Shown here in pieces: positions 55,767-64,000 of a stretch of DNA of 64,000 nt; position 1 is the first letter of the stretch; each line of letters starts with the position of its first letter. The notes below the pieces were generated by a model. The model saw only the letters and a program-made list of their open reading frames with translations. It did no database searches and had not been told where the DNA came from. Source of the DNA: Arachnopeziza araneosa (taxonomy: Eukaryota; Ascomycota; Leotiomycetes; Helotiales; Arachnopezizaceae); assembly GCA_003988855.1 (NCBI GenBank), contig QYAI01000083.1, positions 1-64,000 of the forward strand, in the 5' to 3' direction. The translations under genes were made by a program, and so were the position numbers.

Positions 55767-58700
55767 ATGCCAGGTGGCTACAATAACCGTGGCGCGCGCG
55801 GCGCTGCAAATCGTTCTCAAAGAGGATCGGGTCAATCGTCGGGCAGAGGAGCTTCAAGCTCCAGTAAGTCACGAAAACATGTTCCTTTTATTCCCTTTGG
55901 GCCAAAGGCTATGCAGGATCGTATGCGGGATCGTATGCAGGATCGTACCAACCTGCTCCAAGTTGGCGCAAAGCAGTTACAAAATAACTTCAAACCATAC
56001 AAAATGAATAGGTACTTAAAGAGAAGAGCAGGTATCACACAGAACGACCCAAACCCATTCGAATCAGAGCGAAACGAGAATGCTGCAAAGCGGACACAGA
56101 GAGGTCAGGTCGCTGCATCTGCAGTTGGGAGAGGAAATTGGCAGACAAGGCAGACTGGCTCTCAAGATGCGCAAAAAGCATCAAATTTCAACAGACCACA
56201 GAATTTTAACTCAACCAATCCCTTCGCACCTCTATCAACCATTCCTTCATCACAATCTACACCTTCCAATCCCTTCGGAGCACCTTCCAAGCCCAATGCG
56301 CCGGTAACCTCTTTTCAACCGAATACCAGTCAACCTACGAGCTCTACTGCTTTCTCGGGCGTCTTTGGCGCACCCAGTACAACGGCGAATCTTTCCTCTT
56401 TACAAAACCCCTTGAGTGTATTTGGCGCACCGTCTTTAGCTGCTTCAAACCCTTTTGGATCAAAGCCAACTGGCACTTTTGATTCGCCCAATCAACCTTT
56501 GTTTCAAGCAAAGCAGAACCCTTTTGGAGCATCATCGAGCAGTAGCTTTGGTCAAAAAGTACCAGTTTCCGCTCCCAACGGTACTTTTGGCGTCTTTGGC
56601 AACTCAAATCAAAACAAAATTGCGGTTTTTGGTTCTCCCACTCCAGCCATCCCGTCAAATACATCGAATGGAATCCCAGCATCTTCGTCTGGTAGACCGC
56701 GTTCAATTTTAGGGGGAGCACCGATTACCAGAGCACCTGGTCAAAATGCGGCGTGGCAACCTTCTCCTTCACTCAAACCCTCGCGCGAATCGATAGCAGT
56801 CAAGATAGCAGAACAACTTCGAAAAGATAACCTTGTTCCGCCATCTCTATCACTCCTCTCTGTTGGCGGTTCGACAACTCAGAAAAATAACGCTCACAGC
56901 TTATGGAGTCAATTTCAAGACTACCGAGCCAAAGCCCGTAAATCCCTTATGAGTGCGAACCTTTTGGATGACCCAGATAAGCCCAAGAAACTCAAAGATG
57001 CGATCCCTTTCAAAGGCACTTGCGAAGATATGTGTCCTGAGTTTGAGGTGGTGACCAGAATAATGGATGGACGAGTTGACAGTAGGGAGAAGGAAGTGCT
57101 TCCCGATGGGTCTCCATCAATGCACCTTAACCCGGCTAGAATGGTCAAAGCACTAGCAAGATCTGCTGCTGGCCAAGACGCTCCTTTACCAAGCGATGTC
57201 AGAAGTGCAGGCGCTTTAAGAAGAACAATTGATCATTTATTCAACACGATTCTGAGTGAAAACGAGCTCGAATTTGTCCATGGATTTCTGTGGGATAGAA
57301 CCCGAGCTGTCCGAAGAGACTTTGTATTTCACTCTTCGATGAGTCCTTCTGAACTTGTTGACCAAGTCTATTGTCTTGAACACATCACCCGATTCCATGC
57401 GATTGCCCTCCATCAAATGTCGAGGGAAGGTATTCAAGCAGATGGATTTGTGGAACAGCAAGAGCGAGAACAGCTCTCAAAATCACTACTTTCTCTCATG
57501 CATGCATATGAAGACTGCAAGGCACAGAAAGTGCATTGCGAAAACGAGATCGAGTTCAAATCTTACTACATCTTATTCAACGGAGAACAGCCTGATATAT
57601 TAGAGGTGGTGCAAAATTGGGGTTGGAGTTACTGGGGGGAGTCAGAAGAGATTAGACTTGCTATCAATCTGGCGGAATCGATCCAAAATACCTGGGATGT
57701 CCATGGACCGCTCAATCCCCAATCAACTACTGAAATCGGTCAAAACGCCTTTGCTCGATTCTTTACCATTGTGGAGGATGCGAAAGTGTCTTATACAATG
57801 GCTTGTTTCGCAGAGATTTACTTCACCAAGGTTCGAAAGGCAATCTTGAGTACAATTCTTTTCTCGTACCGGAAACAGCGGGACCAGACCAAAGATTGGA
57901 CATTAGCGAGGTTGAATACCTTCCTCCATTTTGATAGTGATGACGAAGTTGAGCCCTTTGTTCTTTTGTATGGTATTGTGTTCGAGGAAAGCGGAGGAGT
58001 CAAGTATTTATCTTTCGACTTGAGCGAGTTCAGTGAACCACATCCACCCCCAAAACAGTCGCACTCCTATCATTTTGTGGAACGAAAGCGTGGTAACTAC
58101 AGTCTACCAGAGACCATCAGCCGTACCATTTACGACGAAGCCTTAGCTATTGAGATTAGTGAGGAGGAGGAAAATGAGTTGTTTGTTAAGGATGATTCTG
58201 CTACTGGATTACCGCCAATGACAACATTCGTATCGGACATTGAAGACGATAATTCAAAGAGTCAAGTCATTGATGAGAACATCACATTTGCCGAAACAAC
58301 TTCGTCTGGGGAAAGCTCAGTAAAACCATTATCAATGTTTGAACCTACCGGTCCTCAAAACTCTGTTTTGAACGGTTTATTCTCTGGCTCTTCTACGCTA
58401 TCTGAGCCTAGTGGAACGCACAATACATCTGTACTAGGACTGCCAAAACTGCCGAGCGTTTCATTTGCACCGCGCTCCGCAGATCAACAAAATAAGGCAT
58501 CTGTCGAGAACACTTCATTTTTGCCTGTACCTCAACGCTCCGAACATCCCAAAGATATTGCTGCTTCACCAGGAACGTTCTCATTCTTAAACTCACCAAT
58601 AGCCGCTCTGACTGCGGGTGCAACGCTTTCTGAGGCAGAGTCACGAAGTACCGTCACGACATCGCCAGAAACCGCGAAGATATCACCGTTTGGCCAACCA

Positions 58701-60056
58701 GTCGCAACACAATCGCCATCCTTTACATTCAGCCCACCTGTTTCCCAGACCACACCCCCTCTTTCTTTCGATCACTTACCACAACAACCTGCGCTTGGCG
58801 GTCCACCAGTCCCAAGTCCACTGTCAACAAGCACACCCAAAGAAACCCAACAGGCTGCTATTTCTCAGCCGTCAGGAATCTTGAACACCTCAAATCCAGG
58901 GTCGGGCATCAACTTTCAAAACAACCCGCTTGTGTCTGTTCCTGAGCCCCCTCGCCCAAGTCAGCGTGAGTCACGTTTCGAAAAACTGACGGATTGGGTT
59001 TTTAATGGCGAAGATGGCCTGCTCGAACATTTCACAGCATATCAGGTTCAAACCCTTGTCAGACAGACGTTCGCCGGCTTTGTACGGGAAATACAAGTGA
59101 AAGCGGAGCAAGAAGCGGAGAGCCTCGCGCGCAAGGAAGCCGATGACTTTAGATATCGCAGTTTGGCCACCAAATATGGGCATCTTTGGCGTGGACAAGC
59201 ACAGCGATTATGGCAGAAGCGGAGAGCGAGAGAAGCACGTAAAGCTCGACAAGAGATGGCAGAGAGTCGAAGAGCATCAAAGGCAGCAGAATCTGCAGCC
59301 ATTGTCAAGGATTTCAAAGCATCAACCACTGCTCGAAAGAGAAACAGCCTTGAGAGCCTATTAAATGCGACTGGAATCCTAGATGGTGTTCATGATCAAG
59401 ATGCTGAACTTCGAGCCATCTTGCGTGAAGATGGTCCAGCCCCTAAAAGACCGCGATCAGGGAAATCGACAAGTACTCAGAATTCTACTGCAAGCCGACA
59501 CAAACGTGGGAAATCCGATAATCCGCTGCGTCGATCTCTTTTATCCGACCCGTCATACCTTTCTGGAGGTTCCAGAATCCATCTTTTGTCCAAGCCTGGC
59601 TTTCAAGATGACCGGAACCAGCCAGTCAGCGGAGTAAAAACGGATTATTTCAGGTTGAAGGCCAGAGGTATTACCACTCTTCCTAATGGTACACCCCTTG
59701 CAAACACAGCTGCTATGGACTTCTTGCATTCTAAGAGGTCATTTGATGGAGTTCAAAAGCCTGCTGCTACCTCTGAACCGAAGGTCCCATCAACCCCGAA
59801 AACAAATCCTCCCCCAGTGCCTCGATTCTGGAGCGCAGGCAGCCGAGTTGAGAGTGAGGCTGATATTCAAGCTTTGAAATTGAGAGCCAAGCAAATCATG
59901 TCGGAAGACAAAAAGAGTCGCCAAAAGCGAACCTACGTAGATGATGATGACGAATTATTTGAAAGGGCTAAAAGGCTCAGGGAACAGATGGATGAAGGAG
60001 CTGACTGGTTTCGAAAGGAAATCGAAAGAGACACGCTTAGTCGGAGTATATCATGA
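55767..60056 (+). CDS. sac3: Sac3/GANP scaffold of the TREX-2 mRNA export complex
   Basis: A single uninterrupted frame of 1429 residues. The N-terminus is RG-rich (NNRGARGAANRSQRG). A stretch at about 150-330 has repeated NPFG, VFGAPS and GVFG motifs, resembling FG-nucleoporins. The SAC3/GANP domain starts near residue 416 (FKGTCEDMCPEFEVVTRI) and includes AGALRRTIDHLFNTIL and FYLWDRTR-like GFLWDRTRAVRRDF. Further FG and TSP-rich sequence follows. A helical block near 1065-1115 (ESRFEKLTDWVFNGEDGLL ... AYQVQTLVRQTF) suits the CID region that binds Sus1 and Cdc31. The C-terminus is basic and charged. TREX-2 links transcribed genes to the nuclear pore. Lack of introns over 4.3 kb is notable. 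Confidence 0.94.
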   Translation: MPGGYNNRGARGAANRSQRGSGQSSGRGASSSSKSRKHVPFIPFGPKAMQDRMRDRMQDRTNLLQVGAKQLQNNFKPYKMNRYLKRRAGITQNDPNPFESERNENAAKRTQRGQVAASAVGRGNWQTRQTGSQDAQKASNFNRPQNFNSTNPFAPLSTIPSSQSTPSNPFGAPSKPNAPVTSFQPNTSQPTSSTAFSGVFGAPSTTANLSSLQNPLSVFGAPSLAASNPFGSKPTGTFDSPNQPLFQAKQNPFGASSSSSFGQKVPVSAPNGTFGVFGNSNQNKIAVFGSPTPAIPSNTSNGIPASSSGRPRSILGGAPITRAPGQNAAWQPSPSLKPSRESIAVKIAEQLRKDNLVPPSLSLLSVGGSTTQKNNAHSLWSQFQDYRAKARKSLMSANLLDDPDKPKKLKDAIPFKGTCEDMCPEFEVVTRIMDGRVDSREKEVLPDGSPSMHLNPARMVKALARSAAGQDAPLPSDVRSAGALRRTIDHLFNTILSENELEFVHGFLWDRTRAVRRDFVFHSSMSPSELVDQVYCLEHITRFHAIALHQMSREGIQADGFVEQQEREQLSKSLLSLMHAYEDCKAQKVHCENEIEFKSYYILFNGEQPDILEVVQNWGWSYWGESEEIRLAINLAESIQNTWDVHGPLNPQSTTEIGQNAFARFFTIVEDAKVSYTMACFAEIYFTKVRKAILSTILFSYRKQRDQTKDWTLARLNTFLHFDSDDEVEPFVLLYGIVFEESGGVKYLSFDLSEFSEPHPPPKQSHSYHFVERKRGNYSLPETISRTIYDEALAIEISEEEENELFVKDDSATGLPPMTTFVSDIEDDNSKSQVIDENITFAETTSSGESSVKPLSMFEPTGPQNSVLNGLFSGSSTLSEPSGTHNTSVLGLPKLPSVSFAPRSADQQNKASVENTSFLPVPQRSEHPKDIAASPGTFSFLNSPIAALTAGATLSEAESRSTVTTSPETAKISPFGQPVATQSPSFTFSPPVSQTTPPLSFDHLPQQPALGGPPVPSPLSTSTPKETQQAAISQPSGILNTSNPGSGINFQNNPLVSVPEPPRPSQRESRFEKLTDWVFNGEDGLLEHFTAYQVQTLVRQTFAGFVREIQVKAEQEAESLARKEADDFRYRSLATKYGHLWRGQAQRLWQKRRAREARKARQEMAESRRASKAAESAAIVKDFKASTTARKRNSLESLLNATGILDGVHDQDAELRAILREDGPAPKRPRSGKSTSTQNSTASRHKRGKSDNPLRRSLLSDPSYLSGGSRIHLLSKPGFQDDRNQPVSGVKTDYFRLKARGITTLPNGTPLANTAAMDFLHSKRSFDGVQKPAATSEPKVPSTPKTNPPPVPRFWSAGSRVESEADIQALKLRAKQIMSEDKKSRQKRTYVDDDDELFERAKRLREQMDEGADWFRKEIERDTLSRSIS

Positions 60057-60431
60057 TGTGGCACGCATATCTGTGGCGTTGAGGTAGCATAGCAATTTTT
60101 CGTTTGAAAAGCTTGCGTAGGAGTTCAAGGTTCGATGCATATGTAGGGCGTTTGGGATCGGATTGTATATTGGCGATAAAAAGATACCCTTTGGTAGAAG
60201 TGACAATATGTCATGCGACTCCAATGATATAAGCTCTCTCGATTTGTTTCGTAATTTCTAGTGATTTGAAGAAATGGACTGTCACGTGAGGAAGAGGCCC
60301 ACAAAAAAATTAAGCGGAATGGAAAATTTAGTAGAATAGCTCTTGCTCAATTGAATTTCGGAGCAAGCCAACTCGACTCGGATTGGAAGGGAAGGGAATT
60401 GAAGGAATAGCATCACTATCTTCTATTCAAT
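60057..60431. other. Gene-free interval between sac3 and cbf5
   Basis: About 375 bp holding the sac3 3' flank and the cbf5 promoter. Nothing else was recognised. Confidence 0.5.
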
Positions 60432-62039
60432 ATGGCTTTGGTTTTGTCCAAGCAGGAGGTGGATTACACCATCAAGCCTGAAGCTATAACTCCAGCCATT
60501 GACACCAGCTCTTGGCCCCTCCTGCTCAAGAATTACAACAATTGTAGGATTTCGGGCCCCCAACCCACCGATACTCTTGACTGACATCTGTTCAACAGTA
60601 CTTGTTCGTACGGGCCATTTTACTCCCATCCCTAACGGATGCACACCTCTGAAGCGAGACCTCAAATCTTATATCAGTTCTGGTGTCATAAATCTCGACA
60701 AACCTTCCAACCCCTCCAGCCACGAAGTTGTCGCATGGGTGAAGCGCATGCTGAGGTGACTATGCGCTCGAGATTTATTTCTGCACAGCATACTGATTGA
60801 TTATAGGGTGGAGAAAACTGGTCACAGTGGTACCCTTGATCCTAAAGTTACGGGATGTCTCATTGTGTGTATTGATCGCGCAACAAGACTCGTGAAGTCA
60901 CAGCAGGGTGCCGGAAAGGAATACGTATGCGTCATTAGATTGCACGACAAGTTGCCCGGTGGTGAAGCACAATTTGCACGCGCTCTCGAGACCTTGACTG
61001 GTGCTCTCTTCCAACGACCACCATTGATCTCCGCAGTTAAGCGACAACTTCGTATCCGAACCATTCACGAGAGCAAGCTCTACGAGTTTGATAACGATAG
61101 ACATCTAGGCGTATTCTGGGTTAGCTGCGAAGCTGGTACATATATTCGTACATTATGTGTGCATTTGGGACTTCTCTTGGGTGTAGGTGCACATATGCAA
61201 GAGCTACGAAGAGTACGAAGTGGTGCTATGGATGAGCAAGAGAATATGGTCACGCTTCATGATGTTTTGGATGCCCAATGGATGCAAGACAACACTCGAG
61301 ACGAGACTTATTTGAGGAAGGTGATTGCTCCATTGGAAACCCTTCTCACCACCTACAAGAGAATTGTTGTTAAGGATAGTGCAATCAATGCTGTATGCTA
61401 TGGTGCGAAGCTCATGATTCCTGGACTCCTCCGATACGGTATGCACACATCTGTTTAAAAACGCGGCTCATGCTAACTTATATATTAGAGGCTGGAATTG
61501 AAGTTCACGAAGAAGTTGTTTTGATGACCACAAAAGGAGAGGCGATTGCGTTGGGTATTGCTCAGATGTCAACCGTTGAGCTCTCGACGTGTGATCATGG
61601 CGTGGTAGCTAAGGTAAAGCGTTGCATCATGGAACGAGATCTCTACCCGCGAAGATGGGGTCTTGGACCCGTAGCGTTGGAGAAGAAAAAGATGAAGGGC
61701 GAGGGCAAGCTTGACAAGTATGGCCGACCTAACGAGGAAACACCCGCCAAATGGACTAGCGAGTACAAGGACTTTACGGCTCCTCTAGATGGTTCAAGCG
61801 CCGCTCCTGTAGCAGAGACTACTTCCAAGGAAGATGTCGCAGCAGCGCCAGCGATTCCGGCCGTTGATGCTGATGTTTCAATGATTAGCAATGGCGTAGA
61901 GGACGGCGCAAAGAAGCGGAAGCGTCACGAGGGTGAAACAGCAGAAGAGAAAGCGGAGCGTAAGCGCAAGAAGAAGGAGAAGAAGGAGAAGAAAGCCAAG
62001 AAAGAGGGCAAGAAGGTTGAGAGCGATGACAGCGAGTAA
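60432..62039 (+). CDS. cbf5: Cbf5/dyskerin, H/ACA snoRNP pseudouridine synthase
   Basis: Exons 60432-60543, 60599-60755, 60807-61438 and 61489-62039 give 483 residues, the length of yeast Cbf5. The protein reads YTIKPEAITPAIDTSSWPLLLKN in its dyskerin-like N-terminus, then the TruB catalytic domain with KTGHSGTLDPKVTG (catalytic Asp near 101), RATRLVKSQQ and SCEAGTYIRTLCVHLG. The PUA domain follows (YGAKLMIPGLLRY-EAGIEVHEEVVLMTTKGEAIALG). The tail is a run of KKEKKEKK/KKE repeats, as in yeast. The enzyme converts uridines in rRNA and snRNA under H/ACA guide RNAs in the nucleolus. Introns are 50-55 nt with CTGAC or TGCTAAC branch points. Confidence 0.97.
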
Positions 62040-63049
62040 ACGGCTCTTGGAAATTGCTAGTACATTATGGATATCTGCCTCTGGCATTTCTCCTTGGCGT
62101 TGTGAGTGTATCATACAGAGCAGGATAGTTGCAAGGTAGGGAAAATTGGAGTTTAGGGTTTGCACTGCACCTAATTTAAGATGGAACTCTGAGTTTGCCT
62201 GTAAATGTTTGAGTGTGCCCGCCTGGTGTAGGTATGGTCTGGTAGTTCCAGCAATGTTCGTCGAGATCTGGCGAAGCCATGTCCTCCATCTGAGGTAAGT
62301 CAAGTCGAGTGGGGGTGAATCCCGTAGCGTAGTCTATACGCTAAAATAAGTGGCATCAGACTCAAGCTATCTCAGTCAAGTTGACTTGGGCAGACTGTCC
62401 TGAATGGGGTTGAAGCGTATGTGTTGACTCGGCGTGGCTCGACTCCGTCGCCATACAAGCTGTATTTTTCGATCTTCGACGCCCGTCAATGTTGTACATG
62501 GTGAGGATCATGCTAGAAGGGGGTGGATGTGCATCTCAGGACATTCGCCAGACTCGTTGCACCACGACTCCCACGGGATATCGGCACTGGCAGCGACGAG
62601 TAATGCACGCGATGGAACATTTCGGCTGCTTCATGCTCTGATACTGGCGCTTGGGTAAGTTGCGCTGTCTCGCGGCAAAAAGACACATAGATTAGATGTC
62701 CACTCTACCAAGATACGCTTCATCTCGTCGTGATGGAGGCAGCACCGGGCTGACAGCTTGTCGCGCTGTCGAGAGTCTCGCGGGCCGTCGTCACGAACAT
62801 ATCGATACTAGCATCTTCTCTTCTCCCTGCGATAAGAGCAACGGTTACAGTAGGATCGACTTTGCAGGAACGGGATCCGCGGGTAAAGGGAAAAAGAAGC
62901 AGCATCACCAACATGATTTGCAGTGTGATTGCGCACATGCAGCGGTGTGCTCTCGCTGTGATATGTGATATGGTTCCAGCAGTCTGGTACCGATGGCTTT
63001 AGCACGGCTGGCATTTCAGGAAGGTGAGAGGGAAAGGTGACACCAACTC

Positions 63050-63190
63050 GCTCTCGCTCTCTCTCTGTCCATGCCACCACACAGAAGCAGAACTTGTTTT
63101 TTTTCTCTCTCTCCCCCACAGTCATATCTCTCGGCCGTAGCTGTCTGTGAGGTTGCTCTCCCTCCCTCCCTCTCTCTCTCCCTCTCGCGC
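63050..63190. repeat. Pyrimidine (CT/CCCT) microsatellite cluster
   Basis: Several CT, TCTC and CCCT tracts are packed within 140 bp. On one strand they form long polypyrimidine runs. Confidence 0.75.
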
Positions 63191-63390
63191 TTGAAGCATC
63201 GAGCTCCCCACGTTGATCTAAGCGCTCAACGGGACGGTATTTCCAATGCCGACTTCTCTACGTATTTCTGGCTGCGGCGAGGTGCATCCGGACGAACGAT
63301 GGCTGGGCACTAGTCTCAGAGGACGACTCGAGAGAGGTTGCATCTCGAAAGACTAACACCAAAGAATCAACATGACGCAAGGAAAGACGC

Positions 63391-63415
63391 GAAAGAAAGA
63401 AAGAAAGAAAGAAAA
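63391..63415 (+). repeat. GAAA tetranucleotide microsatellite
   Basis: About six consecutive GAAA units, followed by extra A residues. Confidence 0.85.
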
Positions 63416-63566
63416 AACACCTTGCCCTTCTCGCGGCCGATCAGGTCACTGGTACATTGTTGAAACGGCGCTCACGAGTGGGATTGGTAGTACAGACAGA
63501 TGTATGGGCCGGAACTCTGCGGCCACACCAGCAGATAAGCACGCCAATCGCCTCTTCTTACAGTAT

Positions 63567-63720
63567 GACAAAGCGTCTTGACGTTGTCCGACCTGAGGAT
63601 GTCAAACTGCCGTGGTCATGGCTTTTGGGGGCGGACAAGCCTGGTCTCCTCGAAAGACAAAGTGCCTTGACGGCGTCCTACCTGAAGAAGTTTATGTTGC
63701 AGAGTCATTTTGGGGGCGGA
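63567..63720 (+). repeat. Imperfect tandem duplication, period about 89 bp
   Basis: Unit one (63567-63634) and unit two (63656-63720) both start GACAAAG, continue with CTTGACG, GTCC and ACCTGA, and end TTTTGGGGGCGGA. Roughly three quarters of bases agree by eye, with a divergent middle. Confidence 0.65.
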
Positions 63721-64000
63721 ATACAGTTCACGTTTCTTCTTCTCGCTGGAGCTGCAGATCACTAAAAGCAGCCTAGGACCGTAACCATGCATCGAGCGTG
63801 GAAATGGTACGATCTTTGTCTTTTAATAGCAAACAACCGCCGTGGTGTCGAGGTGAAAAGACGCGTAGAAGCCGCCGGGGAGCCTCCCCAAGTATGAGGA
63901 TTTTCCAAAAGGACTTGGCTACTGCAGCCACCATCACTACACCCGCAGCCGCCCGTTTTGAAACAGTGCAGATAGACGCGCTCCCCCTGTCGTGGTTTGG

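Larger units (their letters stand above)
62040..64000. other. Gene-free right end with simple repeats
   Basis: Nearly 2 kb without a supported gene. 63050-63190 is rich in CT and CCCT repeats. 63391-63415 is a GAAA run. 63567-63720 holds an imperfect tandem duplication. It may be the upstream region of a gene beyond the window. Confidence 0.5.

Noticed and set aside
63457..63765. 102-codon frame across the tandem duplication at the right edge
   Set aside because: Openness alone, no family, and it merely spans the repeat.

Overview
The window is a contig segment from a filamentous ascomycete (Pezizomycotina). Most of it is densely packed housekeeping genes with GT-AG introns of about 43-70 bp and CTAAC/CTGAC-type branch points. 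The moderate GC content and a Fot1/Flipper-like transposon at the left edge would fit a leotiomycete such as a Sclerotiniaceae member, but that placement is inference.

Layout. 1-4.3 kb: an open Fot1/pogo-type transposase running off the left edge, a degenerate AT-rich stretch, and an intronless M20D amidohydrolase (-). 4.3-16.2 kb: a gene-poor stretch with an orphan intron-like signal, a RING plus LON-domain protein of the CrgA type (+), a 3.2 kb gene-free leader region, and eIF4G (+). 17.7-23 kb: a basic protein with an F-box-like motif (-) and the Rad26/CSB repair ATPase (-). 24.8-34.3 kb: the Yak1 kinase (+), an RRM protein (-) and a seven-exon orphan gene (+). 34.8-41.7 kb: a mitochondrial PPR protein (-), divergent from DNA polymerase alpha (+). 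42.4-48.8 kb: a small membrane protein (+), the DRG-family GTPase Rbg1 (+), a Spo12-family small protein (-), an acyl-CoA dehydrogenase (-) and a small secreted cysteine-containing protein (-). 48.8-51.8 kb: a gene-poor island carrying a broken secreted-protein gene. 51.8-62 kb: Lsg1 (-) and Ltv1 (+) from a shared promoter, then Sac3 (+) and Cbf5 (+). 62-64 kb: gene-free, with simple repeats.

Many of the genes serve gene expression: initiation (eIF4G), the Rbg1 GTPase, 60S and 40S maturation (Lsg1, Ltv1), rRNA pseudouridylation (Cbf5) and mRNA export (Sac3). DNA replication and repair (Pol alpha, Rad26) and growth control (Yak1, Spo12 family) are also represented. The accessory material is the transposon edge and the 48-51.8 kb interval.

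I did not find a convincing wholly new system. The best leads are the intact secreted protein next to a broken one, a perfect CGCGTTC/GAACGCG inverted repeat in the Pol alpha promoter, the shared Lsg1/Ltv1 promoter, four tiny exons at the 5' end of rbg1, two GC-AG introns, and a 51-nt stop-free intron in eIF4G. All exon structures were derived by eye from splice signals and reading-frame continuity.
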